In this document: in pieces, positions 9,830-21,180 of the stretch
How positions within the stretch are numbered: the first letter of the stretch is position 1
Layout: every line of letters begins with the position of its first letter
NCBI RefSeq assembly: GCF_003590095.1
Contig: NC_039480.1
Coordinates: 16,469,328 to 16,533,327, forward strand
Length of the DNA: 64,000 bases
Direction of reading: 5' to 3'
Origin: Trichoplusia ni
Lineage: Eukaryota; Arthropoda; Insecta; Lepidoptera; Noctuidae
Made by a program: the position numbers and the translations under genes
The notes under the pieces: generated by a model
Databases searched by the model: none
What the model was told of the DNA's origin: nothing
The model's input: only the letters and a program-made list of their open reading frames with translations

Positions 9830-12800
9830 ATAAAAATACCACCTCTACACGGCTCACAATCAAGATCTTTTTTAAGACGATCGTCAGATCTTAAAGGGAT
9901 TCACCGTTCATGTCAGAACGTTATAGGAGAACATCAATCAAACCAATCAATCAATTCAGAGAGCTTCCACAGCCCGCAGATGGACATGGGATCTCAAGTG
10001 AGTGAACATGACAAACAAAAAAAAACATTTCTTATGTCGGCAAAACATCGTGAAATATATCTACTATAAAAATTGGAAGGAAAAGGATTTTGTATCCACT
10101 TAAGTGCCATTTTCATTTTTAAACAAACCGCTCTAGTCAATCGAATCAGCTGAGTGATTATCCATCTTATGTGCCCACAACCGCATCGTAATTACTAAAC
10201 TCTTACATTATACAGAGCGCACTGCAAATGAATCAGAGCCGCAAGAGCGAAAAGAAATAAGTATTGATCACTGCACTACCTCACAGCGTTTAGCAGTAGC
10301 CGGCTATCAAACTTCTTGTTCGATACTCCTTGTTGCGTCCAGCGTACGCTATCTTAATTAAAATTAAAGTATTGCTGTCTTTTACTAACGTGCAGCTTAA
10401 GAAAATGACACAACAGTTAACTTAAAATGTCAAATTGGTTTATGCCGTGAACTATACGAGTAAATGTTAGTGGTCACATTACCAAGGCCGACAGATATTT
10501 CCCCTGCCGTAATTCTTGTCCATTTTAAAAAGGTATTAAGCGGGACAGTTTTTGTACGACACTAAAATGACAATAATATTTGGAGAAGAAAATTTGAATT
10601 ACACTAGACTTATGCTTCAAACTTGAATATGAAAGTTTATATTAGATAACAACATTCTAATAGAGAGATATTATCACAAAAGTGGTTTCCGTTTAATTGG
10701 CTATTAGTTTAAGTCCCCGGGGCATAAACTATTTGAACGTATTGATCAAGATACCATCTGCCTAAAAATAACTAATTATAGTTTCATTTTACGAAGATTA
10801 ACATACGAGTTTGATTTGAATATCAACATTGCTTTGGTCTCCATCATATTGCGTCAATGTACACACATCATCAAGTTGCTAAAAATGTTTATATCTATAC
10901 TTAGTATGCTTACACGTGTTACACGTGAGTTGACTCGCTCACCCGCCGCGTCAGCTCATGATTAAGGACTCCGGTTGGGTCCGAAACTAGTCGGGCACTC
11001 CCGATAAATACGCGTGAGTAAACCGTTACATCATTTAATAATGAATGAATGAGTCTCACGATAGTTATTATAAAAAATAGTGTTACACGTGGTCCAGAAA
11101 AGCAAGTATTGGGCCGCTATTTTTTTGTTATAGATCTTTTCACATTTAATTAGTGCGGATAAAAATCTATATATTCTACTATATATATGCCGTATATCCA
11201 AAATTAGACACAAATCGCACTCTTTATTCTTTTTTCCCCGCCTCCTATTCTAAACTGACCATACCTCACCAGAGCGGATTTGAAGTTACTGATTCGTGCC
11301 AAAGTCTAAAAATTCTCGGCCCATTTTCATACCAGCACTCAAAATCTGAATTGATTTCGTTACTCGTACGGCTAGCCCTGGTGGTGCATTTTATTCACTC
11401 GGGCATTGAGTAATAAATAGCTTAACGTCCCTGCCTCGACGGGAACATGGCTTAGGCTTAGATTTTCAGGTTTCATGGTATTTTCTGGGTCTAAATTACG
11501 TCACAGTACAGTACAGTTGTCTTTAAAATGTTCTATCGGTATTAAGTACTGTAATATCTAGATATAAGTAGTCTTGTAATCTGTAAGTATTTTGTGGATT
11601 TGTGATTATGTTAGTTTATAAGAAGTAATGTGCAATTGTTTGTTAATCCCGAATAAATAAGTAAGACCATTTCACAAAAAGAAGTGTTACTCTAATTAAT
11701 TATTTTTCATTTTATTAAATTTTCATATTCTCCCTAGATAGAATACTCATTACAAGAAGGGAACGTTAAAATCGGATACTATACACAAAGATATACATTA
11801 AAGCAATACTAGCGAAGAAATGTAAAAATAGTTACTGTTAACTCGTTGGTAAAAAAATGAGTCCATCTCGTGCCGTTACACTTGCAGTAAAAGTACATTA
11901 ATTTAATACATTTGTAAGTAGCGACGCCCGTCGCGTACAAAGTTGGCCCAATCCGAGTTTCTGCTTCGTTCACTTCGTTAAATTAATGAAATCATAACAC
12001 ATGACTCGACAATAGAAGGTCCTTGTGTATCTGAAGGAAAATACTTTTTTTTATTGCATTTGTATTGCGAAAAATACTGTCGGTGACAACTTACATGAAT
12101 GAAACATATTTTATCAAAAGACGAATGATTTTTTCTCTTGCTTCCTGAAAGTATTACCAGTTACAAACAAGAGTTATAACGAATTTTAAGCAAAGATATT
12201 TGTATTAAAGATATTCGCATGCCAACACTAAGTTAAATGACTGACTAATATTTTCTGCGCATTTTTCACGAGCCTAAACCTCTCTTCTTGCGTCATTAAT
12301 TCATTTTAATGTAAAACACTAAATGTTTAAAGTCGTAAAAGGCTGCTCATAGGTGCTCGCTACATTATGTAGGCTCTACCTAAATAAATAGGTCAAGTAC
12401 ATAAATGATACACATCAGATTTTATATAAAGTTACGATCGTAAAAGTGTCAGACTTTGTGTAGTCATAGGCAAGGTAACATCTGTTTTATTGAGTCCCAC
12501 GGGGCTCGGAACCTTCGGTCGAAACCAAATGCAATGCGGTTTTCGTCACCTAACGTTTTGAATTATTTAACTTAAAAGGATTCCGAAGAAGAATAAATCC
12601 TTTTGCTCATGAATATTAAATTTTTATCTTAATGTATTATTTAGTGCTTTAGCGTTAATTTTATTTTGTTTCGAGAGGACATTTTTGAAGGGAATATTTC
12701 AGTTTAGTATTGAAACTTTTTGATGAAATAACATAACATGGCGTTGTTTGTCCTGTACCTACAACGTATAACAAAGCGAAAGTCAATAAGAGCATTCCGT

Positions 12801-14460
12801 ATCTTAAAAAACGGCGACGAAGTTTTTTTATGGAAATGTTTCGCTGTCGGGTTTTGTGAGCGCTCGGCAAAGGCCAGGCCCCTCACTTCGTGCCCCGAGG
12901 CTCTATTTGCCATTGCGTAGTTACAGTCTTGTTCGAGCTAACTATTTATTTAAGAACGTAATGTGGTACGAATACACAGCAAAAGATTCGTGAACCGGTA
13001 TTGTGTTGGGGACTGTTTGGTTATAATTATGTGGCTTGTCGCTTGTTATAGATGCTGTTGCTATGTGGATGGTTGAAATAGGTAAAAGAGTGTAAAGACG
13101 TTATTAAAAAAAATGATTTTTCTACTGATACAGTTACAAATAAATATCTACATTATATTTATTACCTACATTTAATACACAACACATATATTGCTGTAAA
13201 AAGAGAGCTTCATCTTTTTGTAATATTACATACCTACTAACTATAAGGGGGTACTACATTTAGGCCGATATTTTTTTTAAAAGAGGTTTCCAAAAAAGTC
13301 TTTATCATTAAGCAATCTCGCTCTTGTTAACACTAAAAGTAGCCGGACCTTTCTTCAAGACAACTTCATTCCAAAAAAACTGACTCACATTATTCGATGA
13401 ACCGAGAAATCGTATCAGACAGACGGAATCACTTTCACATTTTTAATATTAATGTAGCCATCTTGTCTGGGTACTTACACATGATTGCTTTGTATGAACG
13501 TAACTTGGCTACAACTAAGAGCAATATTCTCTCGGTCGGTTTTAACCACGGAACGTGGAAGATATATAAGAGTATCCCTACATGGGTGTGGCATTGGGAC
13601 CAGTGCTACTTAAATTATTCGATTTTTGATTCTTGCCGCTATATCGACTGTAAAATACTTAAAGTATCAGTAGTTCCTGAGATTAACACCTACCATGTCA
13701 TAAACTCATAAACTTTGCCGCTTTATAATAGTCGTTTAGACTATGCCTACTTGTAAGGTTTTTATAAAAAAACGAAGGCTATGTACCTACTCAAATTGTA
13801 TTTTTTTTACATGCTGTAGTTGATATTCACATCCTTATATAAACACAAGCCTAGTCCAAGTATGTACATCCTTCTTTTCGACGTTCCGTGGTCGTTCCAT
13901 TTCTATGAAATAATGTTTGCACGTTTACCACTTATCATTTGTCACGTTGTTTTTACATTTATCAGTATATAAAGTAATGTATGACATAATCCCGGTTTAT
14001 TCCCTTGATCCCATACACAAAGCACGAAAGAAGGTATTTGACAGAAGATAAAGTAGAGATCTGGCGTCGAGAAAGTCCCGCGGGAGTTGCCAGGCGGAGA
14101 AATGCTGTTTGACCAATTTGTTCAATATTTTATATAATAGTAATAGCTTAGTAATGGCAGGAGATTATTAAATTCCACTTTGTTGATAGAATGGTATGTT
14201 GATTGTGTATAAAAAGTGTATGAAAATCAGTTTAGCTCGTCAATAACATTAAAAATATGTATTTTTTTTGGAACCACTTTAATATTCTTAATAAAACGAA
14301 TGTAAATTAAAGAGCGGATTCTCATGAGTCATGACGTCACTTGCAAATGACGTTAACTGAATATAATGACTGTATCGGCTAATGACTAAGCAAGACTTCA
14401 ATAACTACCTTGCTACATCTGAGTACTAGAGAGTACAGCAAGTACTTGGAGCATACGTAT
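9830..14460. other. AT-rich region without recognised genes
   Basis: Reading frames are short and lack domain signatures or codon bias. There is an open plus-strand stretch at 9809-10069 that lacks an ATG start and is probably chance. A GC-richer spot at 12,840-12,905 is open on both strands, but no exon model was possible. No RNA gene is recognised. Confidence 0.5.
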
Positions 14461-14468
14461 CTAAAGGG

Positions 14469-14655
14469 TAAAATTGGAACCCTATTATTAAGGCCCGCTG
14501 TCTGTCTGCCTAGCACATCTGTTCGAACTTCTGTCCACAGACTCTACTTAGTTGAAATTTTCACAAATCTTGTATTTTTGTTGCCGTAATTCTATTTTCC
14601 AGCCTGTTTTCACGGATCCCTGAGAGCCCTGAGTCCATCTCGCATTTGACCGATT
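14469..14655 (+). repeat. Diverged interspersed repeat of the 'GGAACCCT ... GTCTGTCTG' type
   Basis: This has the typical order of a very common lepidopteran interspersed repeat: a GGAACCCTATTA block, a run of GTCTGTCTG, 'GAAATTTTCACA', 'TTGTTGCCG', and an end resembling 'TCGCATTTGACC'. A better-kept copy is at 60555-60850 and an opposite-strand fragment at 35018-35105. The family is recognised by sight only; its class is not established here. Confidence 0.5.
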
Positions 14656-17079
14656 TTATTTAATTAACCTTCTCGATCAATAAAAAAAACGTTATTATTC
14701 TTCCTTCATTCACCGGCCATAACGACTACGTGAGTAAGACAGCGCGAAAATAACTGCTAAGCGAGATGTAGAGATCTGGTTTCCAAGTTGGACGAAGTTT
14801 AATTAGGTTTTTTGTTAATTAATTGTCAGAAGCAGAGTTTGAAATTGAGCCCGGTTTGTTAAACGATTACATATGGGGCGTAATATCGACATTGTTTACG
14901 AAAAAATATTGTTCATGTAAGATTTATGTTGTTCGTTCGTAGTTAAATAAAAATTAGTCTAGAGGGTTGTTTTAATATTGTTTATGGATGATATCGATTT
15001 TATTTTGCAGGACTGGAGTGAAATAGCTTAAAACTAAACAGTACAGATCCAAATGGGCAAAATTCTTTGCCCAGTTGTGGGACGTAAAATAGTCCTATAA
15101 AATATTTTGACTCTATATTTTTAGTATGCTTTATTTTATCGATGCTATAGAGGTTTTTCTGACCTTTATATATTACGTGCTCTCCAAAAATATATTCGAC
15201 CTTACAACGCACGGAAACCTAAAAGAAATACATATGAGAGTACAATAAAGTATTGTATTGTATGGCTCTCCGGCGGTCATCCTCGTTTCTCTGTCAATGG
15301 CGTCCAGTTTAGACGGCACTCTATATTATGTGGTTGCTACTTTCGTCGAAATACGACTGTCCATTTTAACCGTGGTTTCGTTTTTATTCTTTAGAGCTGT
15401 TAAATGAGTCTTATGTTTATAATGTAGAGTCGATTGTTAAGTTATATTAATATGGTCAATAAGTACTAGATTCATTGTGTATGAATCTTATAAGTATTTA
15501 CCAGATTTGAAAACAAATATTTTTCGTTCCACTTATCGAGCAACACATATTATGTAATTCAATTGAAAATTCACCGAAAATGAGAGTTCTATTCTACAAA
15601 GTTTCTAAATTCAAGTAATTAAAACAAAAGAACCTCAATCTCGTATTGCCCAGGGTATAATCACACACGAGTGTTGAGCGTACTGCTTTGCACAGAATGG
15701 TGTACCACAGCGGACGGCGAATCCCGAGGTATCTCTTACAAATAAATGCACGGTTCCAATCTAACCCATTTGCACTGGTTTGCGGCGGCTTTCTTTGAGT
15801 ATCCGTGACCCGTAAGAATAGTCGATACAAAGCGAACGTCCAAATGAATACAGCGTTAGCGATGCTACGTTTAACTAACTAGGGAAATAAGAAAGAAGTT
15901 TGACTGCAACCTTGTAACATTCATCGGGAGTAAACGTAATTACTTTAATAAAAGCAGAGGTAGTCGATACTTTGTTTTTAAGTTCGTGTAAGGGGAACGT
16001 AAGACTATCAAACAAGTTTAATTCGAACTCTACATGTTTGCTACGTTATTCTACAAGTAAGACCTGTTTGAAAGTCCTAAATTCAATCTCATCAAATAAG
16101 TACAATTCAATCCAATGAAAAATGAGTTGGATGGCAAAATTTTAAGATTTCATCAATTTTTTTTTGACCATGAAGTAAGCCTTCGTTTATAAGATTTTGA
16201 CTTCATTTATTGGTTCCCAGTCTGACAAACATTACTAATATGTGTAAATGAGTTTTTTTTAGTGAAACCAAAAACTACTTTTTTGAGTCAAACATGTTTG
16301 ATCGTTGTGAAGCTGAACATCGTATTCCCCGGGGTGTGCGCCGGCGAGCTCGCTGACCGCAAGCCGGCGCGACTTCTATACTCCTATACTTGTACCTACA
16401 TCTATACGTACGAGTATGTATTGCTAAGGTCCATGCGAAATCTATCAGCTGCTTCATCGGAAACTTCAATTGGAACGTTCTATCGTGTAATATTAAAAGT
16501 TTCGTCTCACATTTATACTGTTAGGAATTTCTTGATCCAATCTTTGATATCGAAATAGAGGTTTTGAAAAATATTTATCAAAATCATGTCTTTAATTTAG
16601 CTGTATCGTAAATTATAAATAAACTGACATATGTCTAAACACCAAATCTTAAAAAATAGTTTTTCCGTTTGGGTGTGGCTATGAGAAATTAAAATGTAGA
16701 GCACAAGAATACACACTGACGACTCGCCACCGTTCATTTTTTTTAATAATTGTGGAATTTCATTAGTGGATAATTTAAATTTTTATTCAAGTAATTACAA
16801 AGAACCATCATAAGAACTACACGTTTTCCAACATTGTAATAAATAATAATGGCCACCGCCGCACATTGCATATTAAACTCGTTGGTAGCGGCGTATTGTT
16901 ATTTCCCGTGACAATATCGCATGCATATATTTGTTGCATTCGAATCCACTGTTAACAGAGCTTACTGTGTAAAACAAAACTAAAATGTGTAAGTTGAACG
17001 TCCACAATCGGGCTTTGTCAGAGTAATTACATTGGTTCGTATTGGATAAGGGTAGTAGTGGTCTGATGTAAAATATTCA
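14656..17079. other. Region without recognised genes; one short GC-rich patch
   Basis: The patch at about 16,330-16,375 (CCCCGGGG, GCCGGCG) sits about 80 bp after a strong acceptor-like tract (eight T then AG at about 16,261). It could be an exon, but no frame shows recognisable protein and no donor stands out. The remainder is AT-rich with nothing I can name. Confidence 0.4.
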
Positions 17080-17170
17080 GTCCGAGGGTGCGCGGCGTGC
17101 GGCGGCGGTGGCGGGCTGCAGTGATTGCCCTCGGGCGCCGACCAGTGTCCCACGCAGCCTCCGTACACAG
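17080..17170. other. CpG-rich patch, possible exon or promoter
   Basis: About 90 bp are far richer in G+C than the surroundings. The minus strand reads a Cys- and Pro-rich stretch including 'GCVGHWSAPEGNHC' followed by five prolines. On the plus strand a candidate acceptor (TATTCAG) immediately precedes the patch. Neither strand gives a complete exon with two good splice sites, so the direction and coding status are open. Confidence 0.3.
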
Positions 17171-17593
17171 TACACGGCAAAGCGTTTCATAAAAATAACA
17201 TTTGCATACACCTGTTTATTATTTAGGTAAGGGGAACGTTACCTCGTTGATACAACAAAGAAAACATTTACCAAAATTTGTTTAAATTGTTTTAAATTTC
17301 CCATTGTTGACTTCATGTGAAATATATTAACTTAATGTTTACTAAGCTTTGAGTTGCAGTTTAGCAGAATGAAGAGAATCAATAACTAGCTAAATTTCAC
17401 GTTCGCTTCGCATTCTGCGCTAAGGGAAGCGAGTACATATTTGTTTCCGTTTGTGTGACCATATTATTTGTCCCGGGTTTTGGTATTTGCGAAACCTTAG
17501 TATTAAATTTAAGATAATACAGCGTAGGTATAGAGATATATATATACATTTATATTTCGTGAACAGATGCATCGTTTATAAAAAAAACGGTCT

Positions 17594-17644
17594 GGCGTAG
17601 CTTGAAGCGCAGCGAAAATGCTACGCCATGCGCTACGCCGTAGC
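17594..17644. repeat. CTACG-rich short repeat cluster (second copy)
   Basis: GCGTAGC and GCTACGCC units on both strands form small inverted repeats within about 50 bp, such as GCTACGCCGTAGC at the right end. It is related to the clusters at 9624-9682 and 46031-46098. Confidence 0.5.
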
Positions 17645-19057
17645 AAATAATGATGGTTGAAAAATTAGTAAGACGATTTTTTTCACATTATTTAACGAGT
17701 TCCGTTAGCCATTGTTATTTATTCTAGTGTGGTCTCTTATAATAATAGATGAAAGGGGTGACAGATGTTTAAATAAAACGAAAGGGTTGGTATGTTAATA
17801 TTGTGTTTATTTAGGTCGGTTACCAGTTGCTACGTATCTGTTTATTACTGCTTTCGTAAGTACTATTATCAGGTATCTCTTTTAATTATTATATGTTGAA
17901 TAGTATTACACTAACTTATAAGACTTTGGGCAGTATTTTTTTAATTTAACTTTGACATATTCCATTTAATTTATGAAATTTGGAAATCAGTTGAAAACAT
18001 ACTTGAGACAAAAGGACAGTTATTTAAAACCAAACACGCACATATTGTAAATAGTATGCTTGTCGTAAAAAAAACTTTTTTATTATGTGTATTGCTTTAC
18101 TCAAACAAATGTAATATGAGATTTGTGACTCGGTCCCGCAACAAGTGTATTATTATATATTTTATAAGCCTTACGAATGTTGGGGCTATACAAAAATATA
18201 CCGACCTCATATTCTCGTTTATTTGAATTGCATTTTATGTACGACTTTTATTATACTTCACTCACACAAATAAGTTTTTAAACTAATATTTAAACTGTTT
18301 TAAAATTCACTTTTAACTCCAAAAACCAATCGTCGTAATAATATTTCAATGAATGTAGAATAACGTACTAAAATATTTAAACGACTCTAAAGTCGTTTTG
18401 TCCTTTGAAGGCTACTAAACAAAGTTTATTTCTAATACGTGCTCTTATGCTTATACCTAAAATACTACTGCTGTCCGTAGAAATGAACAACACTGCCAAA
18501 GAAAAAAGGTATATTAAAAAAATGACCTCCCGTAGAGTATGGTTAAGTAACGAGTTTCTGTTGGTTATTTAGGGGGTTTTATCAGTACATATTACCATTG
18601 ATATCTGAAAATATAATAATTTTCAAGCACAATTGTAACTAAAATATGACTTGAGTTGAAACTTATTTACAAAATGGGAAACTGCTGAATACCAAAACTA
18701 CGTGCAGCGTCTATTAACAATTTACGAACTAGCCACTGGCCCCTCACACTAACCTGCTATAAAATGTTCATAAAACGCTCCATAAGTTTCATTTCACATA
18801 CACAAGTCCAAACTTGGAGTCACACGTCAAGATAAAATGTTGTAAAGTCACAAAACTTGTTCTCGCATAAAGAGATTTATACGCGCTGGTGGCTAGGGAT
18901 AAACGGGGTTGGGTACGTGATCGTAGCTCATACCTTTGTCTCTTTGTAACTCATATCGACGTATTTATTTTGTAAGAGCTAGCTTCGATACTCGTAAAAC
19001 AAGTCATGTGATATTTAAGGACTACGGGCCTACCGATACTGAAAGTTTACTGTAAAT
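17645..19057. other. AT-rich region without recognised genes
   Basis: I see no coding, RNA or repeat signal that I can support in this stretch. Confidence 0.5.
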
Positions 19058-19150
19058 GTGGAAGCGTGACAGAGAATCACATGGTGTAGAGCGGCGTCTC
19101 TTTCACACATTTGCAATAATATTACTTTAAGAGTCGTTGGTCGGATCTCT
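19058..19150 (+). repeat. Dispersed imperfect palindrome, copy A
   Basis: The core reads GACAGAG...TGTAGAGCGGCGTCTCTTTCAC, two arms that can pair around a short loop. It is followed by a tail 'AATATTACTTTAAGAG' and a GGTCGG-like end. The same arrangement recurs at 31291, 33716, 35121, 38608, 49800 (reversed), 55520 and 56181. Confidence 0.5.
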
Positions 19151-19582
19151 GGCCATCGATTGAGTGCTCTACAAACTGTGTCTCTACAGACAGGTGCAAG
19201 AATATTTAACAACGTCTAGTACTAAAATATACTTGATAAAATCCTTGACTAGACTTTCGACTACTTTTTATATAGCAAAACTGAGTCTTAATACCATAAC
19301 TTATAGCATTTTTTGTTATTGAGACTCTGTTCCTTAAAGATTTATTAATTAACTTTGTTTTTAGCTGTTGTGACATAATTTATTAAAAAAAAAGATTAAC
19401 TTAACCTTTTAAAATCCGGTGAAAAACACCTTCAGGTAGAATCAATTCTCCTAGATTAAAAGTACTTCGTCATTAGTTTATAGCTGTCTACAGGAAAGGA
19501 CTTTGCAATGGCGTGCCATCCATTTCCTGAGCTTTTATCTAACAGTGACTGAAGAGCGACCTGGATATAGACACTTTCATTC

Positions 19583-19590
19583 TATAAATA
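19583..19590 (+). promoter_or_regulatory. TATA box upstream of the small secreted peptide gene
   Basis: TATAAATA lies 118 bp before the ATG at 19708. With a start site about 30 bp downstream this leaves a 5' UTR of roughly 90-95 nt, a normal arrangement for a compact insect gene. Confidence 0.4.
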
Positions 19591-19707
19591 AGAGTTCTGA
19601 AAACTTCTATTTCCAAATATCTATAAAGAATAAAGGAATCCCTTAATACAATTTGTAGAGTCTATTACTTAATAGAATTTAAGTATAAACCTTTCCAGTC
19701 AATTTCA

Positions 19708-19932
19708 ATGACGAAAATCTTCGTTTGTTTTGTTCTACTTGCATTCACATTTAAGAAATATGACAGCAGAGCGAACAGCGCTACAGCACGGGGAAACAAC
19801 AAAGGAAGAGACAGGCCACGTTTCAATTTCGCCGACCGTCTTTACAATTTCTCAAGCAAAATTATGCAAGCGGTAACCGAGTTGGCAACTGCAACTATGC
19901 TACTTGGAGTAGACAAGACGGATAGCAAATAA
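19708..19932 (+). CDS. Candidate small secreted peptide, single exon, function unknown
   Basis: I do not recognise a family. The 74-residue product starts MTKIFVCFVLLAFTF, a classic signal peptide (lysine, then a hydrophobic run at 4-15). Cleavage near residue 22 would leave a mature peptide of about 50 residues. The mature part is basic at first (residues 28-38, rich in Arg, Lys and Asn), then probably helical and amphipathic (41-67). It has one N-x-S site (47-49) and no cysteine outside the signal peptide, so no disulphides. A TATA box at 19583 and an AATAAA at 19928-19933 that overlaps the stop bracket the frame. The codons are more balanced than in the AT-rich surroundings. The setting suggests an isolated one-exon gene. 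Random occurrence of a 74-codon frame is possible; the combination of TATA, signal peptide and poly(A) signal argues against it. Confidence 0.5.
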   Translation: MTKIFVCFVLLAFTFKKYDSRANSATARGNNKGRDRPRFNFADRLYNFSSKIMQAVTELATATMLLGVDKTDSK

Positions 19933-20870
19933 AGAGTTATACGTAAGTAGTTGGGATTGGATAGGCGGCGGATAAATTACGTATAGTGCAGCTCTCCTTC
20001 CCGCCGCTCTTGGTTACTTACATCCCATTTATCGCCGATAAATGTCAATAAAAACACCCCCTTTGAATAATGTCATTGCACCAGATGTTGGCTCTCCAAT
20101 TCGTTTTGAAATAAATTGTATTATTTGCCAAATAAATGCTAGCTTTGTAGAGAACAGGCTGGAATGTTGTTTTCTATCGCATATTCGTGTCTCTAGAATT
20201 TTGTGCAAACATGAAATCAACTCGACTGGCCTGTTTGTTTTACCATTTTCTCTGGGAAGGAAACATTTTAACTTTATAAAGTAGGTGGGATATTTTTTTT
20301 TACCAAATCTTCATCACAGGATCATCCACAGGAGAAATAAAAGCCACATTAGGTAAAAACATCAGGTAAGTTATGAATTCTTTAACTCAAGTCTTTCCAA
20401 AAAAAGAACTTTAGAACCTAGACATTTGCATGTTAGTATGTTAGTTTTTTAGATTAGAAAGAGAGTTAGGAACGACTAAAATCAAGCATTTTCATACTCA
20501 ACCTTATGTAACACGGGACTGTTTTTAATTGTGTAAGAAAAACTAAAACCTTTGTGGTTGCCAATAGTTTACATATGCTGCGAATAAGTTTTTTTATATA
20601 AAAATTCGAAGACAGTATAAAGAAACCTGCCATTGCGATTTGCTCTCAGTTGTAAAGAAACAATGTTTTATTCAAAAGATAAGACTGGCCTTTGTGTTAC
20701 TTGGTAGAAGCTCAAATAAATTATTAAGGACAAGGTAATCACTCTGTTTGCCAAGAAAATACCGTGTACAATGAAAAATGTCTTTTAGTGGCTATGCAGA
20801 ATACGTTGCGGAATGTTAATACGCACGAGTGGAGGTATAAAAAGTTTAGAATATGAAAGACGGAGTCTTG
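19933..20870. other. Region without recognised genes
   Basis: Downstream flank of the small peptide candidate. Short random frames only; nothing further supported. Confidence 0.5.
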
Positions 20871-20879
20871 CTGGGACGT

Positions 20880-21180
20880 TATAAATAGAGAGTGACGTGT
20901 AGTTACATTAAACGAGGCTGTGAGCTTAGCCCTTACGTAGTACTGGTAGTGTTAAATTTGTAACAGTTCCCGGCTACCAAGTAAGGTACGAGACTGAGTT
21001 GTGTTTTGCGAGCCGGGAGCGCACATGGGCGTTAAGGCGCGGCTGTCGGCCGGGCCGCGGCGGCGCGCGAGCCCGGCGACCCGGCCGCCTGCCGCCTGCC
21101 GCCGCCGCCTCGCTCTCACTTACCCACGCGTACGCCACCAGTCTTCGCCACCCTGAGTGCCGCACTCACATTCTATTGCG
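20880..21180. promoter_or_regulatory. TATA box followed by a CpG-rich patch, possible promoter and first exon
   Basis: A TATAAATA box at 20880-20887 (plus strand) is followed by about 300 bp that culminate in a very G+C-rich stretch at 21020-21140 with many CpG dinucleotides. On the plus strand an ATG at about 21025 opens a 40-codon Arg/Pro/Ala-rich frame. On the minus strand the patch holds a strong donor (GCGTGG|GTAAGTGAG) near 21120. A transcription start on either strand is possible. No downstream exon has been linked. Confidence 0.35.

Noticed and set aside
9809..10069. 86-codon plus-strand frame
   Set aside because: It lacks an ATG (it begins with GTG) and has AT-rich codons. Part of it might be an exon up to 9999, but no acceptor or partner is convincing, so it is only mentioned as a weak possibility.
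16262..16558. 98-codon plus-strand frame after a strong acceptor-like T tract
   Set aside because: It also begins with GTG, has no donor or recognised domain, and the GC patch inside it is short.
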